The notes beneath the pieces were generated by a model that did no database searches, was not told the DNA's origin, and saw only the letters and a program-made list of their open reading frames with translations. The position numbers were made by a program, and so were the translations under genes. A DNA stretch of 64,000 nucleotides from Cylicocyclus nassatus. Lineage: Eukaryota > Nematoda > Chromadorea > Rhabditida > Strongylidae. This document shows positions 1 through 10,900 of the stretch, one piece after another (positions within the stretch are counted from its first letter, which is position 1; each line of letters opens with the position of its first letter). The stretch covers positions 23,650,653 through 23,714,652 of the forward strand of contig CATQJL010000001.1 of assembly GCA_958299035.1 (NCBI GenBank). The letters are read 5' to 3'.

Positions 1-663
1 AGGTTTGTGTTATCGAAAGTTGGGAAGCAAAATCTTTTCCACGGCTTTCAACTCACTCGTATGTCGCGCTACAAGATGGTTCAGGCTTTTACCTAGAGAT
101 CTGACCTCTTGTGAGAATTCTGTTCAATTTCGAAAAAAGCTTGCGTCAAAAGATGTTTTGCAAACCCTGAAAATTGCAGATGTTTGATTTTAGAATGACT
201 TGTTGTCACTTTCTGTGAAGAATGTTTGTTGTTTTGTTTCGCAACAAGTTAGATGATGATGATAGAATTTTGTTGTGTCTATGGAGTTTTGAAAGGTAAG
301 ACAGGATTGCACTCTCTTCGCCTTGAACGCCGTTCGAGGAAGTCACAGTTCAGTTGGCAAGCCCTCTTCCTTGAGGTTCCCCCTTCTCGCTCGCCCAGTG
401 TCCTTGGCGGATTCCTCCGCTCGGGTCAAGTGGTCAGCCAGCCCTGGTACTTTCGACCATACCTTGCGTCGGGTAAGGCAACAGGAATTCGGAAAGGATC
501 ACTTGCCTACAGAAGAGGGAGAACGTTCTGCACTCCAGCTGGAGACTCTCACCACCTGTCTCTCACTAACTAGCCGAAACTACACATGTTGATTTGTGCT
601 ACATTTTTTTCTCTTTTTTTGGCACACCGTTGGTATATTATAAATAAAATAAATAAATAAATA
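1..663 (+). mobile_element. 3' end of a LINE (non-LTR retrotransposon)
   Basis: The frame ending at 187 reads like the extreme C-terminus of a LINE reverse-transcriptase polyprotein: an RATRWFRLLPRDL-type segment followed by SVQFRKKL, where many LINE ORF2 proteins end. After the stop come about 450 nt of non-coding sequence and a short (AAATA)n-like tail at 636-663, as expected for a retrotransposed 3' end. Only the 3' part is in the window. The open frames at 253-592 lie in the presumed 3' UTR and are not called. The family (RTE, CR1 or other) is not resolved. Confidence 0.55.
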
Positions 664-857
664 TATCAGGAAATTCTTTTAATGCAGACTAGTTCACCAA
701 AAAGGGACAAATATATTAGGGTGATCAATAAAAAATGGGGCACCTAGAGAATAAATGTAGATTTCTCAGAAAAGAAATATGATTAAACTTCCCAATTTTG
801 ATAGATGTTAGAATAAATTATTCTCTTTCAAAAAATGCCTATATAAGGTCATTTACA

Positions 858-2685
858 TCTTATATATAAAGCTGAATGTCTGTTTATCTGTCTGTCTGTA
901 TGTCTGTATGTCTGTATGTGTGTACGTATGTTCCGAATAGAAAATTCCATTTCTGAACCGATCGGGACCAAACTTAGCACACATACACTTCGGGCCCCGG
1001 CGGGTGTCATAGGCATACCTTCGATAGTCTGGAGACAGGGCGTCAAAAGTGAAGGTTGTTTGAACATCTGCCCTCGTAAAAAAGTGAAGGTTGTTATAGA
1101 AGATCAGAGAAGAAAAGAATACATAAAACGAATATAAAAAGCAAAAGAAAATGCTCAAAAGCGGACAAAAACGCTGCAATAAGGCTTAAAATCTTTCATT
1201 TCGCGGCTTTTCAAAGTGCAAGTTTTCGCTTCAGGACCAGCAATTCGCAACACGGGGTTTTGATTTTTGATGCGTCCTTTGAATTTTTACCCCCTCATTG
1301 ACGCTCCTGTTTCCTGGGACGTTGTCTGGATTGTTGCGCTTATTGTTCTGAGCAACAATCGCCCAAGCTGGAAAAAAATCGATGCGAAAACACAGGAATA
1401 GAACAAGGTAAAGAAAAACGCACTTTTTACGATTTTTCGCAAAAAATTCCACAATAATCGAAGAGATAAAGGCTGGGTGGTTGTCTGCATTATGAATAGA
1501 AGCAAGATCTATAGAATGCACGAAAAAACCGCGTGAAAATAGCTAACCTACGAGAAAAACAAGAGATTTTCGAAAACAACGTTTTTGCCGGATTTCTCGC
1601 TCAAATCAATAAATGTGCTTCTGGGACGTTGTCAGCGTGAAAATAGAGATCAAGAGCTTCATTTTGATGTATAGCTTGCTAAAATTGGGTTCGAAACAGC
1701 GAAGAAAAGGGTACCAGAGCCAAATGCCCCGCGTCCCGCGTTTGGGGTAGCGAGGTAGCGCGCAACGCGCGGAGACGCAGACGAGCAGCGGAGACAGACC
1801 AGAGCCGACGGGGCATTTGGCTCTGGTCGTAGATCTCCGTGGGGTCTCGACGAAACCCCGCAACATTATATATCATTCTGATCGCCATGACACGACGACG
1901 AGAACTGACAACGTCCCAAGCTTTGAAAGTCACTCATTAATAAGATAGACCTGCGTTTTCGTGCGCGACTCTCTCCGCAAGATTTAAGCGCAGTTTCTCG
2001 TACTTATTTAGCTCCAATAGCTTTCCTAAACTTCCGAAACTCAATTTTGTTCAAATGAGAGATTAACTAAGAAATTTTATTCTGAATTCTGGCGAAAATC
2101 CCACAGAAACCTTTTTGAAGGTAAAAAAAGGCTATAAAAACGCAAATTCTCGATTTCGCTGAGATAAGCTAGAGATATTATTCGCTATATTTGCTTCATT
2201 AACATTCGTTCCGATATAACCAGGATAATAACATCCAGGACGAAGCCCCGGATGACTTCTGCTTTTTCCAGGTGAAGGTTGTGTTTCCTCATAGCCCTCA
2301 AAATGAAGGTTACCGGAGTACGTGGCTCTATGTATCGAGGGTATGGTCATAGGCTACTTTTCGTCATCGATCGATATCGATTTTATCGATTTTTTGCAAA
2401 ATTTGAGCTACGGGGCTGGGAGTTGGCACAGGGGGGTAATCGAGCATGCTGATCACCCCCGTGGGGGTGACCAGCATGCTCGATTACACCCCCCCCCCCG
2501 CCAAATTCCAGCCCCCTAGCTCAAATTTTGCAAAAAATCGATAAACTCGACATCGATCGATGACGAAAAGTGGACTGTGGCACCCGCCGGGGCCCGAAGT
2601 GTATGTGTGCCAAGTTTGGTCCGGATCGGTTAAGAAATGGAATTTTCTATTCGGAACATACGGCGGAGCCGGGTAAGCCAGCTAG
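858..2685 (+). mobile_element. Non-autonomous Helitron, copy 1
   Basis: It begins TCTTATATATAAAGCTGAAT and ends GGGTAAGCCAGCTAG, so it has the 5'-TC and CTRR-3' ends of Helitrons. It sits between an A (857) and a T (2686), the Helitron target. A small hairpin (CGGC/GCCG) lies about 14 nt before the 3' end. Near both ends there is a long inverted sequence (CGAATAGAAAATTCCATTTC and its complement). Positions 2365-2575 form a nearly perfect hairpin of about 90-bp arms. No Rep/helicase is encoded. It is interrupted by an E2 element at 1014-2345. Confidence 0.85.
1014..2345 (-). mobile_element. E2 element copy A (8-bp TSD DNA transposon, unassigned)
   Basis: The ends are CATACCTTCGATAGTCTGGA and its imperfect inverse TATGTATCGAGGGTATG. 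It is flanked by GTCATAGG on both sides (1006-1013 and 2346-2353), a perfect 8-bp target duplication. The other Helitron copy (59572-59580) has the uninterrupted site, so this is a verified insertion. It carries a GC-rich hairpin (CCAGAGCCAAATGCCCC ... inverse) at about 1707-1828. No transposase frame is visible. The 8-bp TSD fits hAT, P or related superfamilies, but the CATACC termini are not a standard hAT end. Confidence 0.8.
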
Positions 2686-3399
2686 TACCTAATAATTTTC
2701 ATAGTGGCTGATATGCAAAGTTAGTCACTTTGACAAATTATAAACTTCGAGCAGTATCTGCGCAGTGAACCATGCGAAACCATCCAAAGTACTACTGCTG
2801 CAATGCGTGAAGGTACAGTTACCAGCCCCCCCCTATGGGTTGCTGGTGTAAACTTTCAAATTCAGGAGATATGGCCATTAGCAGCTTTGAGAACAAAGAT
2901 ACGTGCTATTCAATGCTTTGCAGGTGGGTACCATCTGAAAGAGCTTTTTACGCTCTATCCATCCATATGCAGCTTACCTCACATTTCGTCAATCTCCGGA
3001 AAATACAGATTGAAACTTGATTTACTGGTTTTTGTTGCGCCAAAAAATCGCGATTTTTCAGGTATTTCGCTTTTTTTACCCAGAAATAGAAAGAAATCCT
3101 GTATGTTTGATATAATGGTTGAAAGGGCATGAAGAGCTCTTTCGAATGGTATATCAATTGCCCTTAACTTTGCGGTATGGCAGCGCAAGAATGAGCGAGG
3201 TTTAAAAAACCCTGTTCGAGTTCTTCGGCGCCACGCGTAGGGTTGTGGGAGAGGAGCGCTGACGCTTTGCCTAAATAATAGGCGAAGGTCGCTTATATAA
3301 GGGACGTTTACGTTGCAGCCTGCTTGTTGTTGCTCGAAACAAAAAATCTTAAAATTCTATAAAAATCAAGCTGCCCCATTTTTACCGATCACCCTAATA

Positions 3400-4035
3400 T
3401 AATACTTCGGGAAGTTTGTGAGACTACTAATTCTTGCATGTCAGGAGGTCATTTTAGTATTAAAGTCGTCTTTGGATAATGTTGATAAGCTGATTTGAAA
3501 TGTTTTCTTGAAAGAACACTTCTGAACCAAAGGAAGAGGTCCGAACGCGCTAATTCACAATGAAATTTGAATTGAATTTACTTGTTCCGTCAGATTAAAC
3601 ACCGAATCAAGACAGATCATGAAAAGAAAAATAGATTTACTATAATTTTTCGTTCGCACCTCGTCGGAAATTACTCACCTATACCTAACTCCGAACATAA
3701 ACCTCTTGAGTCTCGCATGTTCCATTATTTATTTTAAAATCTTAGCAATACAAGTGATTGTTGCCTGGAATGGAGACACGTGAAATAGGTGGGTTGTGTT
3801 GGCATAATTGGTTAAACCAAGGGTGAACAAAGTTGCCATTTGCCCTCTACACGTTGTTATCATGGACAAGAAATCATAACAACAGGCCCACAGCTACTAT
3901 ATTTCTATCGTTAGCCATGCTCACTTTTCGTGCTATGTTTACGCTCAAATTTCTGGGTTTTGGAAGAAGACTGGTTTCATTAAACGTCACTTCATTGATA
4001 TCAGTAATTTCTTGAATATGAAAAAATGAGAGCAT
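3400..4035. other. Intergenic, no feature seen
   Basis: AT-rich sequence between the mariner-type element and the 3' end of the 7TM receptor gene. I see no exon-like frames, repeats with defined ends or RNA genes here. Confidence 0.4.
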
Positions 4036-4041
4036 TTTATT
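4036..4041 (-). promoter_or_regulatory. Polyadenylation signal of the 7TM gene
   Basis: AATAAA on the minus strand, about 31 nt beyond the TAA stop that ends at 4072. Spacing and orientation fit the 7TM gene's 3' end. Confidence 0.6.
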
Positions 4042-4071
4042 CTTGAAAAAGGCAATAGAATCATGAGATGC

Positions 4072-6891
4072 TTAAGAGGGTTTGGGACGAAACAGCACTG
4101 AACTTGGCCTCCTCGTAAACATATCCGGCGCGGTAAGCCATGAATAGAACTGAGTGGCAGGCGTGTGGGTGGGTTCAGCATGTGTGCTCTGATACAGTTG
4201 TTGAATGTCTTTACATTTTTTGTACCGCACTTACCTTCGGTGGTTCCAAAATTTCAGGAAGTGGTGCCACCTTATTTGGCAATGGTGAAGGAGCATTTTG
4301 AGTAGTTGGCGATGGCTACAATGACAAGAATATCTGGTGCATGGTTAGAATAGCTACTATTTTTGCATAGTTCTGCAATTCATCTTCAAAAACTTTTGAA
4401 TCTACCTCTTGTGGTGCAAGGTCATCATCATCGTCATCATACGGATCTTTTGGTTTGTCCTTCGGCTTCTCAGGGCACAGTTGATAGAAACCTCCGAAAA
4501 ATCCTGGCTTACTCCATTTTTGGCAAGTCTAAGATGAAGTTTCTGTTAAGTTATATCACAAGTAACTGAAAAAATTCTACATTTAGATGGCAGAACGTGT
4601 GCACAACAAAGATCGTTGGTCCAGCGAGAATTGTCAGGAGGATGGCAAGTATGAAGAGATACGTGATCTGAAAATTACGAAGATATAATTAGAGATAGCT
4701 TAGGATTAAAATACCTGCTCATTCCCAGCTGATAGTATCATGAACCATAAGGTGAAAATCAATAGAGAGAATAGCAACAGTGACTTTGCTGACTTCCTTA
4801 AATGGTTCAGGCCCTTCTCAAAATCCTACTCAAATATCTTAATCGTAGTCATTCACTTTGCCCAGAAGCATTGGATTTGATCCTGTTCAGGGATAGTCTG
4901 ATCACATGCGAGGCAGCTCAGTTGTGCTTGAAGTCCAGCCACAGCAATGAGTATCCAGTTGGGAATGACAAATGCCCAAAACATGTCACCAGGTGCAGTA
5001 GTAAAGCAGCTGAAATTGCTGGGTAAAGTCATCACTTTTCTTTCCTTACTTTGTTGGTCAGAGCTGGAAATCTCTAAGTTATTTGGGCAGTCAGGCGACC
5101 GCGCTCATGTAACCTTTTTGAGTGCAAATTTCGCATCAAAATACTTAACCTCTGATTCAACGAGATTGGCGGCTGGAAGGTGACCAACACACAACGCAGT
5201 CTGCGTCTCGCTCGAGAGCGTGTTCTCTGATTATTCCCTAGCTTTAATGGTCACGAAGTCCCGCCCTTCAGCCGCCAATCCAGTTGAATCAAAGGGTAAA
5301 ACAACATAACGTTCTTACATCGACTCTGTAGTACTTGTTATTTACCTTCGCCATCCTTAAGATAGTGGATTAAAAAAAAACTCACAGTTGATACGACAAA
5401 CCGTAGTACTGCTTGAGATAAAAATATGTAAGAAGCGTCGGCAGAAGAGCAAGAGGAATAGGAATGAGATAGTTCAAAAATGCTGGAATGAATCCATTCT
5501 TCTTGGACCGCGCATGGACCATTCTGAAGAATAAAGAGGAGTAACACATCTTGAAAATGTGAGATAATTAAAATTTCAAAGAAAGCAGTACTTTTACCTC
5601 TACGTGAGGTATCACAGTACGTAGTTCATACTTTACAACTAATGTTATATGAACCATAGCATACTTTTCGGCGAGAGTAAAACACTTACGATTTCGCAAA
5701 GATAGACTCCATTACAAAAGCTGCATTCAGCAAAGCCATAAAGAACTGCGACAGAATAGGAATGTATTTGCAGATATTCTAAACAAGTAGTATTTTTATT
5801 CACTCTAGATGCTTGCTTGCTTAAAATTCAAAATTCTTACCTTCTTCGATACAAATGTCACATTTGCAACGCCTATTACAATGAACAGAATGACAATAAT
5901 GATTTCTTCGTAAAGATGAATAAAGCGATGGTGACCGCTGTTTCTGAAAAGAAAATTTTTGAAGTGCACTAACAGTTTCGGAGATAATGTGAATCAGTCT
6001 GAAAAGAATAAATAAGGAAAAATCTGTCCAAATTCGTCGTGTGAGAGGAAGTACCGAAAACTAGGAAGGCTCATTTCTATTTTTGTGTAAATCACTAGTT
6101 AGCATTTTTATTTTTATGAGAGAATCTGAAGGTAAGCGAAATAAATTGGTTGGTATAAATCAACAACTCCACAGCTTTCCAATTTTTGATTGAAAAATCT
6201 CAGATGAAATACTTTTTTTCTGAAAATAAAACTGAATATTTACTTGTTATTTACTATTTACTAATTTACTTACTTATGCATGAAGTTGACAGCTAAGGTA
6301 ATCAAACACCATAAGACTATCCATGCGGTGATAAAGTATAACATGTACTAAATAGAGATGTGGTGTGTATTTTTAAAAGAGACCTAAGGACCTAATTTTC
6401 ACCTTCGCAATATTTTTCTGAGATATGGTAAGTACTGTTGTCGTGCATCTTACATTTTGGTCTGAATCGCAAATGCCGTCTTCTGGGTTAACATCCGTGC
6501 ATGAATCATCTAAAATGGAATTTTATCGAAAATTTTGAGATCAACTCATGACTGATTGGTGTTTTTTTAGAATCTCAAAAAATCAGACCGTTAGGATTGT
6601 AGCAGGAAATCGTTCCTGTCTCGTTACGATATATTAATGCGAATGATGAATCCTGGCATGTGCAAGTCGAAGAAATGACGGGATTAAAATCATAAATCTA
6701 GAATTATCTTCATTTTCAAACTTCCAAAATTTAGCTCCAGCAATACTCACCTGGAAGCTACAAGAGGTTCCCGATGGCAGTTTCTGTGTTGTCGTCTGAT
6801 CGCATGCACTGCACGATATTGTGAACACAAATTCTAATTTCAGTGAAAATAAAATAGGTAAGAAGAGGGGCCAGTTCATATGGAGGTGCAA
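4072..6891 (-). CDS. Seven-transmembrane receptor, family-B/adhesion-like (441 aa, 13 exons)
   Basis: Predicted plasma-membrane receptor. Exons (minus): 6891-6751, 6652-6589, 6509-6454, 6347-6274, 5937-5841, 5778-5690, 5523-5386, 5009-4862, 4825-4715, 4667-4581, 4528-4406, 4315-4235, 4188-4072; all phases agree and the total is 442 codons. A signal-like start (MNWPLFLPILFSL; alternative ATG at 6879) is followed by a Cys-rich ectodomain of about 80 aa, then seven hydrophobic segments. A Cys just before TM3 (NICKYIPILSQFF) and one before TM5 (LCFTTAPGDMFWAFVIP) would form the conserved GPCR disulfide. The TM5 AFVIP, TM6 (SAKSLLLLFSLLILTLW) and TM7 patterns resemble adhesion/secretin receptors. 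The tail is acidic, then Pro/Thr-rich. No full GPS site was seen. Oddities: a probable GC-AG intron after 4862, and a CxACDQT motif both in the ectodomain and after TM5. The 7TM call is firm; the subfamily is inferred. Confidence 0.7.
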
Positions 6892-7927
6892 TAGTTTTTC
6901 AAGATGCTAGGTCAAAAATCCGTCTCCGCCTTTTTCCCATGGAAACGCATAAATTAGTGATGGGTGCGTTGAGTGAAAAATGCTTTGCTGAACCTAGCGC
7001 TAGGTTGCCCGAGAAATGAGCAATTGAAACAAAGACAGAGTTCAAAGAGATTTCAATTCGAACAAACACTCAGAACGTTATATTTTTCTAGGTCTTGGAG
7101 TAGCAAGTGGAAAGCACGGTTTGAGAGTTTCTTGCGGGAACCCTCAATATTCCTGAATGTTTCGTATTTCGTTTTAATTTTCTTTGATGGCTACCCATCT
7201 CAATAGTCCAAGCGGAAATGATGCACATCAATTCACTAACAATCCAACTCTATTTTTTTGAAGGGCATCACCTTTGCGTATGACGAAACATCTGGATTTG
7301 TATATGAGAATCGTCATTACTTTTTGTTACTGACTTTTGTATTAAATACATGTTTAAGAAACATGCCTAAATTAGGGAACAGTTTGAAGAAGTGATTAGC
7401 AGGATCCTTATCCATGCCATAAAAGTGATTGCAAGGAAGCACACTTTTCACTTTTTGAAATTTCAGATTTTATAGGATGTGAGTGAAGAACTGGAGTTGA
7501 TGGTCGAAATTATCTAGTGGATTGATGCCACTGTTGAGTTTCCAATTCACCGTTAGAAGTATAGGAAGCCACTTTGTCCCTTTGTAACTGATGGATTAGT
7601 GTCAAGTTTTATATTTATCCGCTGACTATTTATTTTACATAAGCGAATCAAACAAAATGAGCAACAAACCTCAATCTACTGTAACTCTTACATCATGACT
7701 GAGGTAAACAACACCAAAAAAGGCACACAACACTCGTTTACGTTAAAAAAACGGTCAGTCATGGTACACGAGGGGTAGAAGAGCGGAGAAAAGATGTAAA
7801 ATCTCAAAAATACCGGTCAATCATGAATAGTTGCAATACATTTCGATGAAAGCATCATCAAGAGACTATCTAGTAGAAATTTATAGGAACAGCCTAATGT
7901 AAATCAACCAATAATATCTATTCCCAA
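6892..7927. other. Intergenic between 7TM receptor 5' end and ceh-22 3' end
   Basis: About 1 kb that would hold the receptor promoter. No exon, repeat with termini or RNA gene recognised. A possible acceptor-like CTAG on the minus strand lies roughly 30 nt upstream of the receptor ATG, but I cannot decide whether it is a trans-splice site. Confidence 0.3.
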
Positions 7928-7933
7928 TTTATT
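7928..7933 (-). promoter_or_regulatory. ceh-22: Polyadenylation signal of ceh-22
   Basis: AATAAA on the minus strand, about 30 nt after the TGA stop at 7963-7965; normal position for a nematode 3' end. Confidence 0.6.
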
Positions 7934-7962
7934 CTGCAATTATTAGTTACTAAAGGCTATAA

Positions 7963-10900
7963 TCAATGCCAACCCCAGCTATTTGCCATGTAAGAAGTGG
8001 TAGGTGGCGCTTGCGAAAGGTAACCACCTGTAGCTGGCAGGTAACCTGTGGATCCAGGAAGGTAGCTGAAATAAAAACTACGATTGATGATGGACGTTAT
8101 AACCTCTACAGTAACCAACCCTGCTCCACTTCCACCGAATGCCACAGCCGCGGCAGCTGCTTGATAAGGCGTTGAAGCAATCTCAGGAGGGCAGGGTTTC
8201 CCATCTCTGACTAGCATTTGGATCGGCATACGAAAACTGAAAAAACACCTCCTTTCTAGGAACCCTCTATGTAAATGAAAAGCTACCTAAATTCTGGAAT
8301 AGGACAGTACCTCCTTGCTGAAAATGCTGTACTAGCTGGGGTCGTAAACGATGGTGACGAGCTGAGCAAACCGGGATTCAGGCCTTTTTCTTGGATGGTC
8401 TTCTTTGTTTTGTATCTGTAACTAATGGGAGAATAAATTTGATCAGTTGTATATGGTTGTGAGGAATACACCTACCGATGATTCTGGAACCATATTTTTA
8501 CTTGTGTTGGGGTTAAACGAATTTGCATGGCTAGTTGTTCCCTCTCTGGTGCGCTGAGGTATCTGGAACAATAAACTAATAGAAAACTCATTTCTGGTCG
8601 AAGTTTTGATCGACGACATCTATAACTCTGATAAAAAGACTGGAACCTCTGTGAAATCTCAAAAGCAGCAAAATCTGACTGTTCTTATTCCACAGATAGA
8701 AGAAGATATGTCTCGCATACTCTCTGAAGCATTAACTTTCTATCTAACGCTTGCCAGCTTTGCTGTGACTTACAGAGCTCAATCGGTAAGGAAATCAGTG
8801 CGATAATCCTCTCAGATCCTTCTTACGACAGTCTTTGGGACCCGGAAGGTAGAGGGCTCGGTTGAGTCAGGTGCGGGATTGAACCTTGATTCCACAATTT
8901 GTGGTGGCGCATTATACCACTGCGCCATTTTTCGCGAACAGCTTTGCACAACGTGGCCCACAATGTCCTCCTAATTCATTCGCTAGTGTTTCTCGTGCTC
9001 TGATGCCTATCATCAACATTCGGATAGCATTACCAACTTCAGCTTAAAACTTAGCTAGGGAGCCAATCACAAGCGACTATCCTTCGTTACTGTATGATTA
9101 CTGTAGAAACCTCCGTCGTAACGACGCTTGAAAATCAGCTACTAAGAGAATTGCCAGAACACCTGTGACCTCATCCAGGGGTTTCGACAGCGCTAGTTCA
9201 ACGAGAATTTTATGCTTGGCGCCACCTTCATCAGAATAATTTTTTTGTCGCCCCCCCCCCATAACGGAAATCCTGGGTAAGCCATTGTTGTGATGGTTTC
9301 CATTTCGCGTATGACATTTTTGAGTATACCTGGTGTGATTTCTGAGGAAGGTTCATATTCCATCCTTATATTTAGGTTTAGCACTTTACACATTTCCCCG
9401 CCTCTTCGAAGTCTTTCTAGAGCATTTCAAGGATTGAACTAGACTACCACTATCTATTTTTTGGACCTGTGGTTTTGTTTTCTATGTAAAAAAAATCCTC
9501 TGCAAACATTTCAACCATAGTCCCAGCAGCAAAGCGTTATAGTGACAGTGCAAATTGTCTACTTGCAGAGACATCAGCACAACAGAGTCATTAACAATTC
9601 AACAGTGGGCTATAAATTGGGACGCCTTGTAATATGATGCATTGTAGAAAATTCCTAGGACGTCAAAGTCGAAAGACATCCAAAATTTTATGCAGTCTTC
9701 CCGCATGCTGTATTTACCTCAACGAGATGTCACACAATTTCGGCGTCTTGTTATCCCTTCGCGCACCAGTCATCCCCCGACACCTCAGGTGGTACATCAT
9801 GTCCGGATGTGCACGTTCACAACATCCGCGAGTAGACATTGCTTTAGGATTTTGTTGACGTTACCGTAACCGATTGAGAGAAGAATCCCGCCGACACACA
9901 ACCGACGACGACATGAGATATTTCGATTTGAACAAACACGTTGTGTGTCGAACAAGAAGTGCACTTTCGTGCATTAACAAACAACTGTGCAGCACGGTTG
10001 CTAGAAGGTGGTGCGACGACGAGAGCGATACTGGTCGCGGCGCGCAAGAAGTGTATTTTGGTCGTTTGCTGGTGTGGGGAACGTAGCGGTTGTTCGCGCT
10101 GGGAGCCGGATAACGAGTTTGACCTACCTTTGGGTACGGAACCTTCGCTCTAGCTCATAAGTTTGGCCTTTCGTGAAGAGGACTCGTCGCTTCCGCTTCT
10201 TGCGTTTCCCTGAAAGGGGAATTTCGGCCTTATAACATTTGTTGGATCTCAAGGGATTCTACCGTTTCCATCATACTCCTCCTCACCATCCTCCTCCATT
10301 TCATCTGCGCCATCATCTTCATCTTCGGCTTTTGATCTAAACCAACGATCTCTACAAAAATGCTCCACTTTTGAATAGCCTCCGACTTACCCATTCTTCT
10401 CGTTTCCGTCCCCTTCCTTCTCTTCACTGCTCCCATTCCCCATTATCATAGGATCCGTTCTCTGGAAAGGATCAGCGGGCGGCAGGGTGTACATGGAACT
10501 TCCAGGCGTCAATGTTCCAGCGAAGTTTGTCGAGGGATCGTATGTGTACATCGAAGACTCTATGGAGAAAGAAGGCGCGGCTGGGTAACCTGAAAATGTT
10601 CGGACAAAATTCGAGAGACAAATAGGTCTGGCTAGATTCGCTGTCAAAGCCTATGGAAGTATGAAGGAACTAAAGCCCATAGGTTTGAAGAGGTTTCATT
10701 GTATGTTCACTGGGTTTGCTCATTTAGGAGTTTTGAGATACGGTCAGTGGGAGTGATTCCCCACCAACATTATTCACCTTACGTCTTGTAATTAGAGTCA
10801 GTTGGCAGAAATTCGAGTTTACTTGCATTCAGATGCACATCACAAATGGAATCTTCATTTAAGCCATTGTCAGGAGTTGATACAATGCAACCGCTATAGT

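Larger units (their letters stand above)
716..3397. mobile_element. Mariner-type non-autonomous element with nested insertions
   Basis: The left end TTAGGGTGATCAATAAAAAA at 716 is matched in inverted orientation by the right end ...ACCGATCACCCTAA at 3397; both arms continue into a shared ATGGGGCA. A TA dinucleotide flanks each end (714-715 and 3398-3399), the hallmark of Tc1/mariner insertion. The total is 2682 bp, but 1828 bp of that is a Helitron inserted at 858-2685, leaving about 854 bp of original element. No transposase frame remains. Confidence 0.75.

Noticed and set aside
253..592. Overlapping 106- and 89-codon frames
   Set aside because: They lie in the presumed LINE 3' untranslated region, overlap in two frames and have no recognisable motif.
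8865..8935. tRNA gene on the minus strand
   Set aside because: A and B boxes are present, but the anticodon and T stems do not pair properly and no full acceptor stem is found.
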